The notes under the pieces: model-generated
What the model was told of the DNA's origin: nothing
Databases searched by the model: none
The model's input: only the letters and a program-made list of their open reading frames with translations
Origin: Erwinia endophytica
GTDB taxonomy: Bacteria > Pseudomonadota > Gammaproteobacteria > Enterobacterales > Enterobacteriaceae
Assembly (NCBI RefSeq): GCF_009295515.1
Contig: NZ_RQVV01000003.1
Span: 242,111 to 306,110, forward strand
DNA length: 64,000 bases
Direction of reading: 5' to 3'
Made by a program: the position numbers and the translations under genes
Shown: in pieces, positions 23,620 to 33,263 of the stretch
Layout of the letters: each line of letters opens with the position of its first letter
Numbering within the stretch: position 1 is the first letter of the stretch

Positions 23620-25995
23620 TTATTTCAGACGATACGCTATCACCGCATCACCCTCTTTGGTGCCCAGAGAACCGTGACCTCCCGCTGCGATAACCACATA
23701 CTGCCGGTTATCTGCCCCCATATAGGTGGATGGCGTGGCCTGGCCGCCAGCTGGCAACTCGGTCTGCCACAACAACTTACCGGTACTGATATCATAAGCG
23801 CGGAAGAAATTATCTGCCGTCGCACCATGGAACACCAGATCGCCGGCGGTAACCAGAGGACCGCCATGCGCCACCATGCCCATCGGGAAACCTATCGGGA
23901 AACGACCGGGCAGGAAGGTGGTTTTCAGGTTTTTGGTGGTACCGACACGACGCAACCACACGGTTTTACCGCTGGTCAGATCAACCCCAACCATCCGTCC
24001 CCACGGCGGCGCAATACATGGGATCCCCAAACTGGACGCAAACTGCTGGATATGGATAGCGTAATCCCCCTGGAAGTTTTCGTTCCAGTATGGCGTGCCT
24101 TCCTGGGTGAACAGACGCTTATCGGCCGTCTGTGGCGTACGCTTAATCAGATTATATTTGTAAGCCAGACGAACCGGTGAAGCGATCAGGATCTGTCGCT
24201 GTGGATCGACCGCCACCGATCCCCAGTTGAAGACACCGATGTTGCCAGGGAAAATAATGCTGCCCGCTTCGGTAGACGGTGTCCATGGATTGCCATCATA
24301 ACGCATTGATTTAAAGTCGATACGACAAGCCATCTGATCAAACGGCGTCATCCCCCACATGGATTTTTCGTTCAGTGGCTCCGGGATAAAGTTCAGCGCG
24401 GAAACCGGCTGGGTCGGTGAGTACTTTTCCCCGGCAATACCGTTGGTCGACACATCCACCTGATTAATCGGGTATACCGGCTGCCCCGTCAGTCGGTTCA
24501 GCACGAACAAATTACCGGTCTTGGTCGGCAGAATAACAACCGGTTGACGCTTGCCCTGGTAGTCGATATCCAACAGCGAAGGCTGAGACGGATTATCACG
24601 GTCCCACAAATCGTGTCTTGACGACTGGAAGCGCCATTTGAAAGCCCCTGTTTTCAGGTCCAGCGCCACTAACGTGTCACGGAATTTCTCGCTGTTGCTG
24701 CTTTCATCGCGTTCGATCCCCAGCTCATCCGGCGAGGCATTACCAAACGGCACATAGACCAGACCATTTTTCATGTCTGCACTCAGGGTGCCCCAGGCAA
24801 CCGGCGTATCCTGCGGGTAAGTCTGATCGCCCGTCAGCGGCTGCGTGTTATCTGGATTGGCCGGATCAAAGTTCCACACCAGACGGCCGGTTATCACATC
24901 ATACGCACGGATAACCCCTGACGGGTTACCGCGGTTATAACCGTTATCCATCACCGAACCACCGACAATCACCAGATTGCCAGCCACCAGCGGCGCCGCG
25001 GTCTGCATCAGCGCATGTGGGCGGACTTTGCCCATATTGGCGCTTAAATCAACAATCCCATGATTGCCGAAATCGCTGCACAGCTTGCCGGTATCGGCAT
25101 CAATCGCCAGCAACTTAGCATCGTTAGCGGCGTTGAAAATACGCTTGCGGCACACCGTTGTCACCGCAGACTGAACGCTATTTTCTGCGGGTGGCGCTTC
25201 GTAATAACTCACGCCGCGGCAGGTCTGATGCTGCTGTAAATAAGAGCGGTCTTTTGTCGGCTCATATTTCCACTTCAGCTCACCGGTTTCCGGATTCAGG
25301 GCATGGACCTCGTTATGCGGCGTACAAAAATAAAGGGTGTTATTGACTTTAATCGGCGTGGCTTCAAAGGTGTATTCAGTCGCATCCTGAGCATTACGCA
25401 GATCACCAGTATGATAAGTCCACGCGACTTGCAGATTGCTGACGTTATCTGTGCTTATCTGCTTCAGGGCAGAGAAACGCTGGCCGTTATTATTGCCGCC
25501 GTAAGCGACCCAGTCATTGCTGACACTATTGCTGTCAGCAATCGGGGTACGCTGATTGGTGATATTTCCAGCCTGTGGGTAGGGATCGTAAAACATCAGG
25601 CCAATCACAATGGCGATCATGATGATGACGGTGGTACCGAGAAAAGGATGAAATTTTGCCGGATTTGCCGGGTTCTGTGCTTTTGTCAGCGGAGCAACCA
25701 CCCAGGGCATTGCCAGCCAGAAACCGATCAAACCAATCAGATCGCCTCGTGGGATCCACTGCCATTTATCGAAGCCCACCTCATAAATCATCCAGGCCAG
25801 CACCAGCCACATCAATATGGCATAGATGGATAACGCCATTGTTTTGTTTTTAAACAATGCAACGGCTGTTATTAGCAGACCGATCGCCATAATGACATAA
25901 AATGGCGTCCCGCCGAGTAACAGCAGCTTACCCCCCATGTAAAGCATGGCGAAACCGACTATCGCTATAACCACACTTGTTAACTTATTAATCAT
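23620..25995 (-). CDS. gcd: PQQ-dependent membrane-bound glucose dehydrogenase
   Basis: 791 aa from ATG at 25995 (GAGA upstream), close to the 796 aa of E. coli Gcd; an in-frame TTG at 26007 is less likely. Residues 1-140 form five membrane helices with the ubiquinone-interacting region; the rest is an eight-bladed PQQ propeller with typical WKYEPTKDRSYLQQHQTCRG, RHDLWDRDNPSQPSLLDIDY (catalytic Asp region) and WGSVAVDPQRQILIASPVRL. Oxidises glucose and other aldoses in the periplasm to lactones. No PQQ biosynthesis genes are in the window. Two palindromes lie upstream (26055-26079 and 26130-26151). Confidence 0.93.
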   Translation of the reverse strand: MINKLTSVVIAIVGFAMLYMGGKLLLLGGTPFYVIMAIGLLITAVALFKNKTMALSIYAILMWLVLAWMIYEVGFDKWQWIPRGDLIGLIGFWLAMPWVVAPLTKAQNPANPAKFHPFLGTTVIIMIAIVIGLMFYDPYPQAGNITNQRTPIADSNSVSNDWVAYGGNNNGQRFSALKQISTDNVSNLQVAWTYHTGDLRNAQDATEYTFEATPIKVNNTLYFCTPHNEVHALNPETGELKWKYEPTKDRSYLQQHQTCRGVSYYEAPPAENSVQSAVTTVCRKRIFNAANDAKLLAIDADTGKLCSDFGNHGIVDLSANMGKVRPHALMQTAAPLVAGNLVIVGGSVMDNGYNRGNPSGVIRAYDVITGRLVWNFDPANPDNTQPLTGDQTYPQDTPVAWGTLSADMKNGLVYVPFGNASPDELGIERDESSNSEKFRDTLVALDLKTGAFKWRFQSSRHDLWDRDNPSQPSLLDIDYQGKRQPVVILPTKTGNLFVLNRLTGQPVYPINQVDVSTNGIAGEKYSPTQPVSALNFIPEPLNEKSMWGMTPFDQMACRIDFKSMRYDGNPWTPSTEAGSIIFPGNIGVFNWGSVAVDPQRQILIASPVRLAYKYNLIKRTPQTADKRLFTQEGTPYWNENFQGDYAIHIQQFASSLGIPCIAPPWGRMVGVDLTSGKTVWLRRVGTTKNLKTTFLPGRFPIGFPMGMVAHGGPLVTAGDLVFHGATADNFFRAYDISTGKLLWQTELPAGGQATPSTYMGADNRQYVVIAAGGHGSLGTKEGDAVIAYRLK

Positions 25996-26054
25996 TTTTT
26001 CTCTCAATATAAATAAATGAATGGCTTACACCCCTTAAAATATTACCATTATAC

Positions 26055-26079
26055 AACATTTTATTAACAATAAAATGTT
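26055..26079. promoter_or_regulatory. Perfect 11-bp inverted repeat upstream of gcd
   Basis: Arms AACATTTTATT and AATAAAATGTT around a 3-bp spacer AAC, centred about 70 bp before the gcd start. The length and perfection suggest an operator or a small AU-rich RNA hairpin in the 5' untranslated region. The rest of the 320-bp gap up to 26315 is AT-rich and holds no gene. Confidence 0.6.
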
Positions 26080-26129
26080 CGATAAATCCTCCCTTCCTTA
26101 TAAAGAACACTCATCAAGCGTGCCAGTAC

Positions 26130-26151
26130 GCCCAATAAGTGACAACGTCAC
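26130..26151. repeat. Palindromic intergenic element, copy 2 (GTGAC-N3-GTCAC core)
   Basis: Core GTGAC-AAC-GTCAC at 26139-26151, with the flank GCCCA-T-AA also shared with the copy at 6658-6679. About 140 bp upstream of the gcd start. Function unknown. Confidence 0.55.
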
Positions 26152-26315
26152 CAAGACAGTGAATGAAAATCCATCAGGAAGCAATTTGATGACGTTCGTG
26201 CAGTCATTTCCCTGACGATGACTATAGCGCTTAATATAACCGCGCAGAGAGAAAATGAGCGAGGCGTGGTGGGGTGAAGCGCCAGAATTCTCTGACGCAA
26301 CGGCAGGATAGGGTC

Positions 26316-27467
26316 TTATTGCTGGTAGAGGTTGCGGAGTTTTGCCTGGTAGGCCGCCATGTCATGTTCATCACGGATCCGGCCAATGGCCGCATTGGCT
26401 TTCTGGATGATCTGTTCAGGGTGTGCAACGATATCCACCAGCAGATTTTTCAACTGACTCACGGTCCCCTGACGCAGTCTGTCACGATCGGCCGTCGATG
26501 ATACCGTATACTCGCTGTCTTCATTGAGCTGATGGCTAATCTGCCATCCGGCCTCCTGCGGGTTGATCTCCGGCAGCGCACGGACGTTGGTGGTGATAAT
26601 CGGACAGCCGCAAGACTGCATCTCAAGCACCGAAAAACCGTAAGTTTCCGCCCAGGTTGGCAACAGGCCGATATCGGCTTTCTGCAACAATGTCAGTACC
26701 TGTTCATTAGGCATAAAAGCGTGATGCTCAAACAGGCTGTGTCTGGCAATAACCGCTTCGGTGTTACTGTAAAACTGGGGATCGTCCTGATAGTGGCCCA
26801 ACGCATAGTTATGACGTTTTTCCAGATCGCCAATCAAAGTGACTTTGACCTGATCTGGCGAGATTTTGCCTTCATTGAGCAATTGTTCAAAAGCGGCCAC
26901 GATTTCTCCCCCACCTTTGCGGTAAAACTCATTACCAACAAAGACAAAATGGATCGGCTGGTCACTTTGGCGCGGTTGACGCGCCTGCAGATATAATTTC
27001 TGCGGGGGATGGAGCACCACCATTTTTTTGAGGATCGCGTCTGAAAGCTCGGGACTGCAGCGGAGCAATTTTTGTTCCATCCGATATGCCGCTTGCGACA
27101 GCGCGATCAATGCCAGACAGTTTCCCGCGGCCAGGGCAGGAAAAAGCTTTTTGAGCTGAGGAATATTGTCACTTTTATTACCACCAGGCGGCGGCAATAT
27201 CCGTGGCAGTTCGGTTTCAAATGTAGCCACCCACTGGCGTTCAGTTAGTGCCACATCGTTAAAAACATGAAAAATATCAACATCTTTTGTCGATAATCCT
27301 GCTAACGGTTTAAACAGGAAATTTTTCCGTTTCTTCAACACTTTCTGATTGAAAATATTCAGATAGTAATAAAGATTCTTATTTTTGTAATTAACATATT
27401 CCACTCCGCTATCGACAATGATTGTCCTTTTCTCCGGGTAGTTATTATTGGATATACCGACTCTCAT
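26316..27467 (-). CDS. Glycosyltransferase family 4 (GT-B) protein
   Basis: 383 aa from ATG at 27467, chosen for GAGGTG eight bases upstream. The C-terminal half has the GT4 pattern: HFVFVGNEFYRKGGGEIVAA, MPNEQVLTLLQKADIGLLPT and the E-x7-E motif in AETYGFSVLEMQSCGCPIIT. Transfers a sugar from a nucleotide donor with retention; acceptor unknown. The N-terminal quarter is rich in Asn, Lys and Tyr codons and much more AT-rich than flanking genes, a sign of horizontal origin. No other polysaccharide genes are adjacent. Confidence 0.82.
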   Translation of the reverse strand: MRVGISNNNYPEKRTIIVDSGVEYVNYKNKNLYYYLNIFNQKVLKKRKNFLFKPLAGLSTKDVDIFHVFNDVALTERQWVATFETELPRILPPPGGNKSDNIPQLKKLFPALAAGNCLALIALSQAAYRMEQKLLRCSPELSDAILKKMVVLHPPQKLYLQARQPRQSDQPIHFVFVGNEFYRKGGGEIVAAFEQLLNEGKISPDQVKVTLIGDLEKRHNYALGHYQDDPQFYSNTEAVIARHSLFEHHAFMPNEQVLTLLQKADIGLLPTWAETYGFSVLEMQSCGCPIITTNVRALPEINPQEAGWQISHQLNEDSEYTVSSTADRDRLRQGTVSQLKNLLVDIVAHPEQIIQKANAAIGRIRDEHDMAAYQAKLRNLYQQ

Positions 27468-27630
27468 TAAAGAACACCTCATTAAAGACATTAGCAGCCT
27501 GGAACATGGGCTTTATCATCTGTCCAGATCCATTTATTATTTTAGACTACCACATATTCCTGGGCTGTAAAGTCAGGTATATTCTTAATACTGTTCATTA
27601 TTTTCGATGCCAGCAGGCTACCGCGCCCGA

Positions 27631-29007
27631 TCAGGATTCGACCCAGACGGTCTGTGCATTGGTGAACTCGCGGATACCGAAATGTGACAACTCCCGACCA
27701 AAACCACTGTGCTTCACGCCGCCAATAGGAACGCGTGGATCAGAGAAGCTGGGGGAATTGATAAACACGCCGCCAGTCACTATTTGTGTCGCCAGTTGAC
27801 GTGCTTTTGCCAGATCGTTGCTCCACAGGCTTCCCCCCAGACCGAACGCGGAATCATTCGCCATCGCTACCGCATGGTCTGCGTCTTTCGCCATAATCAG
27901 CGAGGCGACCGGACCAAACAGCTCCTGACAGAAACTGGTCATTCCCGGTTTGACGTTACTCAACACCGTAGGGGCATAGAAGTTACCTTCCCCCGCGATT
28001 TTCTGCCCACCGAGCAAACATTCAGCGCCTTCTGCCAGCGTCGCCTGAACCTGCGTATGCAGTTCATCACGCAGATCGTAACGCGCCATCGGACCGATAA
28101 AGGTCGCCGGATCACTCGGATCGCCAACCACCATCTCTTTCACCGCGGCGATAAACTTGTCACGGAAACAGTCAAAGACCGCCTCTTCCACGATGATGCG
28201 TTTCGCCGCGATACAAATCTGTCCGCTGTTGATAAAGCGCCCGGTAATGGCCCCCTGTACGGCTGCATCAATATCAGCATCAGCCAGCACGATAAAAGCA
28301 TCCGACCCACCCAGCTCCAGTACGCTTTTCTTGACCGCGGCCCCCGCAATGCTGGCGATCGCCGCTCCGGCACGCACACTGCCGGTGACAGTCACCGCGG
28401 CAATACGGCGGTCATTAATCATCTTCGCCACTGCGTCGTTATCCGCGTTCACCACGCCAAACATCCCCTGCGGCACCCCGGATCCGGCCAGGATCTCCTG
28501 CAACAACAGCGTGGTACCCATGACGTTTGGCGCCGGTTTCAGCAGATAGCTGTTACCTGCCATAAAAATAGGTGCCGCGCCACGCAGTACCTGCCAGACC
28601 GGGAAATTCCACGGCATTACTGCCAGGACAGGCCCCAGCGGCAGGTACTGCACGTAAGCTTTATTATTTTCCACCAGGGTTGGCTCTGGTGCCAGGAACC
28701 CCGGCCCCTGCTGCGCATACCATTCACACAGGCGCGCACATTTTTCCACTTCCGCCTGGCTTTGGCTGATGGGTTTACCCATTTCCGTCGTCATCATCAC
28801 CGCCAGTTCCCGCGTGCGCTGACGCAATCCAGCGGCGATGCTCAGCAGCAATGCGCGACGTTCGGCCACGGCACTGTTGCGCCATAACTGAAAAGCGTCA
28901 TCCGCCTGGCGCAGTACGTTTTCTACTTCCACAACGGAAGCAAACGGGGTCTGGCGGATAATTTCGCCGTTAAATGGATTACGGGATACAGCAAATGAAG
29001 CAGTCAT
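27631..29007 (-). CDS. sad: Succinate-semialdehyde dehydrogenase, Sad/YneI type
   Basis: 458 aa from ATG at 29007, preceded by AGGAGAC; E. coli Sad is 462 aa. NAD(P)-dependent aldehyde dehydrogenase fold: MPWNFPVWQVLRGAAPIFMA, the catalytic Glu in VLELGGSDAFIVL and the catalytic Cys in FINSGQICIAAKR, with a C-terminal HSGFGRELSHFGIREFTN. Oxidises succinate semialdehyde to succinate, linking 4-aminobutyrate or putrescine breakdown to the TCA cycle. Divergent from a LysR gene as in E. coli yneI-yneJ. Confidence 0.85.
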   Translation of the reverse strand: MTASFAVSRNPFNGEIIRQTPFASVVEVENVLRQADDAFQLWRNSAVAERRALLLSIAAGLRQRTRELAVMMTTEMGKPISQSQAEVEKCARLCEWYAQQGPGFLAPEPTLVENNKAYVQYLPLGPVLAVMPWNFPVWQVLRGAAPIFMAGNSYLLKPAPNVMGTTLLLQEILAGSGVPQGMFGVVNADNDAVAKMINDRRIAAVTVTGSVRAGAAIASIAGAAVKKSVLELGGSDAFIVLADADIDAAVQGAITGRFINSGQICIAAKRIIVEEAVFDCFRDKFIAAVKEMVVGDPSDPATFIGPMARYDLRDELHTQVQATLAEGAECLLGGQKIAGEGNFYAPTVLSNVKPGMTSFCQELFGPVASLIMAKDADHAVAMANDSAFGLGGSLWSNDLAKARQLATQIVTGGVFINSPSFSDPRVPIGGVKHSGFGRELSHFGIREFTNAQTVWVES

Positions 29008-29141
29008 AACAAGTCTCCTGAGGCACACGGCATTGCTCCCTGAGTGCCAATTATTGGTGTTGATACGGCCATCATAGGCTTGCGGACATTTCCTGAAAAA
29101 TGAATAATAATGAAAATATCCTGCTCAAAATGAGAAAGACC

Positions 29142-30011
29142 ATGGAGTTGACGCAGCTGGAAGTGTTCCGCGCGATTGCAGAAGAAGGCAGTGTCACCGC
29201 CGCCGCAGAGCGGCTACACCGGGTACCGTCGAATATCTCCACCCGTTTACGCCAGTTGGAAGAAGAACTGGGGGTGGCGCTGTTCAGCCGTGAGAAACTT
29301 CGTCTGCATATTACCGATGCCGGCAGAACGCTACTGGATTACGCGGCGCGCATCCTGGCATTAACAGAAGAAGCCCGTGAACGGGTGTCCAGTCAGTTGC
29401 CCGCTGGAATATTTACCCTTGGGGCGATTGAGAGCACTGCCGCAGTGCGTCTGCCTCCATTGATCGCCCGTTATCATCAGACATGGCCCGAGGTAGAGCT
29501 GGATCTGTCAACCGGCCCTTCCGGTGAGATGATCGACGGCCTGCTGGCCGGAAGGTTCAGCGCGGTGTTTATTGACGGGCCACCGAAACATCCTCAACTG
29601 GAAGGCATGGCGGTTTTTGCCGAAGAAATGGTGTTGATCACTTCGCTCAATCATCCGCCGGTCAGATCCGCTGCAGATATTGCCGGAGCGACCATTTATG
29701 CCTTTCGCGCTAACTGCTCTTACCGGCGTTTATTTGAAAACTGGTTTGCACAGGATAATGCCGCGCCAGGTAAAATTTTCGAAATGGAGTCCTACCATGG
29801 CATTGTCGCCTGTGTCAGTGCGGGAGCCGGACTGGCGATGATACCGGCAAGTATGTTGCAAAATATGCCAGGACGGGACAGCGTCAAAGCCTGGCCTCTG
29901 GCGAGGCCGTGGGGTGAACTGCATATCTGGCTGGTGTGGCGTAAAGGCAACCTGTCCGCTAATCTGCAGGCGATAGTGAATATGCTGAACGCGGAAGATC
30001 AGACCATTTGA
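29142..30011 (+). CDS. yneJ: LysR-family regulator, YneJ type
   Basis: 289 aa from ATG at 29142; the start is chosen because YneJ begins MDLTQLE- and this protein begins MELTQLE-. Helix-turn-helix at residues 1-60 (EEGSVTAAAERLHRVPSNIS, TRLRQLEEELGVALF), then a LysR substrate-binding domain. It should regulate the divergent sad gene. Its last 13 bases overlap the end of the convergent yciY gene. Confidence 0.82.
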   Translation: MELTQLEVFRAIAEEGSVTAAAERLHRVPSNISTRLRQLEEELGVALFSREKLRLHITDAGRTLLDYAARILALTEEARERVSSQLPAGIFTLGAIESTAAVRLPPLIARYHQTWPEVELDLSTGPSGEMIDGLLAGRFSAVFIDGPPKHPQLEGMAVFAEEMVLITSLNHPPVRSAADIAGATIYAFRANCSYRRLFENWFAQDNAAPGKIFEMESYHGIVACVSAGAGLAMIPASMLQNMPGRDSVKAWPLARPWGELHIWLVWRKGNLSANLQAIVNMLNAEDQTI

Positions 30012-30172
30012 TTGACAAACAGAATAGAACGGCGCTGCTGCTGGTTCAACTTATGACGGATGACATGCATACGGCCATAGCGTCTTGACTGCCCTTCCAG
30101 CCAGCGAGCCCGGCGGCGCTTGATCTGGCGCGACATCCGCCAACGTGCGACTTCATTTCTACTCCGTCTCAT
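29999..30172 (-). CDS. yciY: YciY, small basic protein of unknown function
   Basis: 57 aa, exactly the length of E. coli YciY, and in the same position next to clsA. MRRSRNEVARWRMSRQIKRR then RARWLEGQSRRYGRMHVIRH matches the family's pattern of many Arg residues. AGAGGG lies just upstream of the ATG at 30172. A longer frame extends upstream to 30247 but lacks support. The gene overlaps the yneJ stop by 13 bp. No function known; the basic composition suggests nucleic-acid or membrane-surface binding, unproven. Confidence 0.8.
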   Translation of the reverse strand: MRRSRNEVARWRMSRQIKRRRARWLEGQSRRYGRMHVIRHKLNQQQRRSILFVNQMV

Positions 30173-30320
30173 TTCACCCTCTGAGGTTAAAACTGGTGCC
30201 ACATTATAAACATTTCCACCATCAGACCAGATCCGATGACTTTGCAACAGAAAAGATTTGCCCTGCTGTTATCTGCACGTAAACTCCTTGTATTCAAGCG
30301 TGAATGGGATTTCCACTGAC

Positions 30321-31781
30321 ATGTCGACTTTTTATACTGTACTCAGCTGGCTGCTGGTTTTTGGCTACTGGCTGTTGATCGCCAGTGTGACCTTGAGAAT
30401 TCTGATGAAGCGCCGTACAGTCCCTTCGGCCATGGCCTGGTTGCTGATCATCTATATCCTGCCGCTGGTCGGGATCATCGCTTATCTTTCGTTTGGCGAA
30501 TTGCATCTGGGGAAACGCCGTGCCGAACGCGCACGAACCATGTGGCCCTCCACCGCTAAATGGCTGAACGATTTAAAATCCTGCCACCAAATTTTTTCCC
30601 ATGACAACAGTGACGTGGCCCGTGCATTGTTCCAACTGTGTGAAAAACGCCAGGGCGTGGCGGGAGTCAAAGGTAATCAGCTACAACTGCTTACCTCGAC
30701 TGACGATACCCTGCAGGCGTTGATCCGCGATATTCAGCTGGCGCGTCATCATATCGAGATGGTGTTCTATATCTGGCAGCCGGGCGGACTGGCGGATGAA
30801 GTGGCGGAATCACTGATGGCCGCCGCACGACGTGGCGTACAATGCCGCTTAATGCTCGACTCAGCCGGTAGCGTGCAGTTTTTCCGTAGCCCGTGGGCCA
30901 CAATGATGCGCAATGCCGGTATCGAGGTCGTGGAATCACTGAAAGTAAGCCTGCTGCGTGTATTTCTGCGCCGAATGGATCTCCGTCAGCACCGTAAAGT
31001 CGTGTTGATTGATAATTATATAGCCTACACCGGCAGTATGAATCTGGTAGACCCACGCTACTTCAAACAAGATGCAGGTGTCGGCCAGTGGGTTGATCTG
31101 ATGGCGCGGATGGAAGGTCCGGTGGCCACGACGATGGGGATTATCTACGCCTGTGACTGGGAAATTGAAACCGGTAAACGTATTCTGCCGCCGTCGCCAG
31201 ATGGCAATATCATGCCTTTCGAACAGGAAAGCGGCCATACCATTCAGGTGATTGCTTCCGGTCCGGGTTTCCCGGAGGACCTGATCCACCAGGCCCTGCT
31301 GACCGCAGTCTATGCCGCGCGGGAGCAGTTGATCATGACCACCCCCTATTTTGTCCCCAGCGATGACCTGTTGCACGCTATCTGCACTGCCGCGCAACGT
31401 GGCGTGGATGTCAGTATCATTGTACCGCGGCACAACGATTCAATGCTGGTTGGCTGGGCCAGCCGCGCCTTCTTTGCCGAGTTGCTGGAGGCCGGGGTGA
31501 AAATTTATCAGTTCGAAGAAGGTCTGTTGCACACCAAAAGCGTGCTGGTCGATGGCCAACTGAGTCTGGTCGGCACGGTTAATCTGGATATGCGCAGCCT
31601 GTGGCTGAATTTTGAGATAACCTTGGTGATTGATGATGACGGTTTCGGCGGCGATTTGGCCCGGGTGCAGGATGATTATATCGCCCGTTCACGACTACTG
31701 GACGGGAAACGCTGGTCTCGCCGTGCTTACTGGCAGCGAATTGTCGAACGACTGTTTTACTTCTTCAGTCCATTGCTGTAA
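30321..31781 (+). CDS. clsA: Cardiolipin synthase A
   Basis: 486 aa from ATG at 30321, the same as E. coli ClsA. Two N-terminal membrane helices ([18 protein letters not shown] and [19 protein letters not shown]), then two phospholipase D-type HKD motifs: HRKVVLID near residue 225 and HTKSVLVD near residue 405. Condenses two phosphatidylglycerols to cardiolipin and glycerol in the inner membrane. Followed by yciU as in E. coli. Confidence 0.95.
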   Translation: MSTFYTVLSWLLVFGYWLLIASVTLRILMKRRTVPSAMAWLLIIYILPLVGIIAYLSFGELHLGKRRAERARTMWPSTAKWLNDLKSCHQIFSHDNSDVARALFQLCEKRQGVAGVKGNQLQLLTSTDDTLQALIRDIQLARHHIEMVFYIWQPGGLADEVAESLMAAARRGVQCRLMLDSAGSVQFFRSPWATMMRNAGIEVVESLKVSLLRVFLRRMDLRQHRKVVLIDNYIAYTGSMNLVDPRYFKQDAGVGQWVDLMARMEGPVATTMGIIYACDWEIETGKRILPPSPDGNIMPFEQESGHTIQVIASGPGFPEDLIHQALLTAVYAAREQLIMTTPYFVPSDDLLHAICTAAQRGVDVSIIVPRHNDSMLVGWASRAFFAELLEAGVKIYQFEEGLLHTKSVLVDGQLSLVGTVNLDMRSLWLNFEITLVIDDDGFGGDLARVQDDYIARSRLLDGKRWSRRAYWQRIVERLFYFFSPLL

Positions 31782-31829
31782 AACGAGCGAAATTGTACAG
31801 CTCCCTGGCGGGGCATGATGGGAAATGTT

Positions 31830-32153
31830 ATGGATTTAAATAATCGCCTTACCGAAGACGAAACGCTGGAACAGGCTTACGATATTTTTCTTGAGCTGGC
31901 GGCAGATAACCTGGATCCAGCCGATATCATCCTGTTCAACCTGCAGTTTGAAGAACGTGGCGGCGCGGAGTTATTTGACCCGGCGGAAGACTGGGCTGAA
32001 CACGTTGATTTTGACCTGAATCCGGATTTCTTCTCCGAAGTGGTTATCGGTCTCGGTGAGGTCGATGGCGATCCGATTACCGACGTTTTTGCCCGAGTCC
32101 TGCTGTGCCGGGAGAAAGACCACAAACTGTGCCATATTTTGTGGCGCGAGTAA
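31830..32153 (+). CDS. yciU: Acidic DNA-mimic-like protein YciU (DUF440)
   Basis: 107 aa from ATG at 31830 with GGGA six bases upstream; an in-frame ATG at 31815 would add five residues. The sequence [20 protein letters not shown] and [20 protein letters not shown] is nearly identical to E. coli YciU. Strongly acidic; the family (HI1450-like) is proposed to mimic double-stranded DNA and bind HU. Sits between clsA and the convergent opp operon, the standard location. Confidence 0.9.
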   Translation: MDLNNRLTEDETLEQAYDIFLELAADNLDPADIILFNLQFEERGGAELFDPAEDWAEHVDFDLNPDFFSEVVIGLGEVDGDPITDVFARVLLCREKDHKLCHILWRE

Positions 32154-32176
32154 GCGCAGGAAAACGCACGCCCATG

Positions 32177-32242
32177 TCATCACACTCGCCCCCCAGCAAC
32201 TGACTCAGCGGTGCGTTACTACAGTGACGTGCGGTGTGATGA
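32177..32242. other. Inverted repeat in the yciU-oppF convergent gap
   Basis: TCATCACAC (32177-32185) and GTGTGATGA (32234-32242) are perfect 9-bp arms around a 48-base interior. No T tract, so not a classical terminator; may stabilise the 3' ends of both transcripts. Confidence 0.4.
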
Positions 32243-32261
32243 CTAGCGCGTGCGCAGGTCC

Positions 32262-33263
32262 TTACAGTGGATCGACCTTCAGGCAGGACACCGCATGCCG
32301 GAAATTCCCCTCCAGCAACGGAGCGGTTTTCGCGCATTCTTCCCCGGCCATCGGACAACGAGTGCGGAACACGCAGCCTGATGGCGGATTAATTGGCGAA
32401 GGTAATTCGCCTTCCAGCAGTTGGATAACCTTGTTTTTTTCCCGGTCCGGATCGGGGATCGGTACGGCCGACATCAGTGCCCGCGTATAAGGATGCAACG
32501 GATTGTGGTAAACCTCATCGTAGGTTCCCAGCTCGACCGCATGGCCTAAATACATCACCAAAACCCGATCAGAAATATGTTTAACCACCGCCAGGTCATG
32601 CGCGATAAAAATGAGCGCCAGTCCCATTTCACGCTGCAATTTCTGTAGCAAATTCACCACCTGCGCCTGAATGGATACATCCAGCGCCGATACCGGCTCA
32701 TCGCAGATAATCAGTTTTGGCTCAAGGATCAACGCCCGGGCAATGCCGATACGCTGGCACTGGCCGCCTGAGAATTCATGGGGATAACGGTTAATCAGGT
32801 TAGGCAACAGCCCCACCTTGATCATCATGTTTCTCACCCGCTCCTTCACCTCCTGACGCGGCATCTTCGGATGATAAGTGCGCAACGGCTCTGCAATGAT
32901 CTCGCCGATAGTCATTCGCGGGTTAAGCGACGCCAGCGGATCCTGGAAAATCATCTGCATATCGTTGCGCGCCTGGCGCCACGCGTCCTCATTCTGTCCC
33001 AACAGGTCACGCCCCAGCCAGGCCACACGTCCTGCGGTGGCTTTCGCCAGACCGATGATCGCCCGGGCCAGTGTGGATTTTCCACAACCGGACTCGCCAA
33101 CCACCCCAAGCGTTTCCCCGGCATAGAGACGCAGACTGACGCCATCAACCGCCTTCAGCGTTTTCGGCGGTTGCCAGAACCATTGTCGCCCCTCTTTGAT
33201 CGCAAAATGCACCTTCAGATCATCGATTTCCAACAGCACTTTTTTTTCGGCAAGTTCACTCAT
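32262..33263 (-). CDS. oppF: Oligopeptide ABC transporter ATPase OppF
   Basis: 333 aa from ATG at 33263, which overlaps the oppD stop by 4 bp. Walker [11 protein letters not shown]-loop [19 protein letters not shown], signature [17 protein letters not shown], Walker [16 protein letters not shown]-loop [13 protein letters not shown], and the family's C-terminal Cys-rich tail [14 protein letters not shown] (family members carry an Fe-S cluster or metal here). With OppD it powers peptide import. Last gene of oppABCDF. Confidence 0.95.
   Translation of the reverse strand: MSELAEKKVLLEIDDLKVHFAIKEGRQWFWQPPKTLKAVDGVSLRLYAGETLGVVGESGCGKSTLARAIIGLAKATAGRVAWLGRDLLGQNEDAWRQARNDMQMIFQDPLASLNPRMTIGEIIAEPLRTYHPKMPRQEVKERVRNMMIKVGLLPNLINRYPHEFSGGQCQRIGIARALILEPKLIICDEPVSALDVSIQAQVVNLLQKLQREMGLALIFIAHDLAVVKHISDRVLVMYLGHAVELGTYDEVYHNPLHPYTRALMSAVPIPDPDREKNKVIQLLEGELPSPINPPSGCVFRTRCPMAGEECAKTAPLLEGNFRHAVSCLKVDPL

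Noticed and set aside
27709..28887. 392-codon plus-strand frame opposite sad
   Set aside because: Antisense shadow of an intact aldehyde dehydrogenase; rich in His, Arg and Gln as is usual for such shadows.
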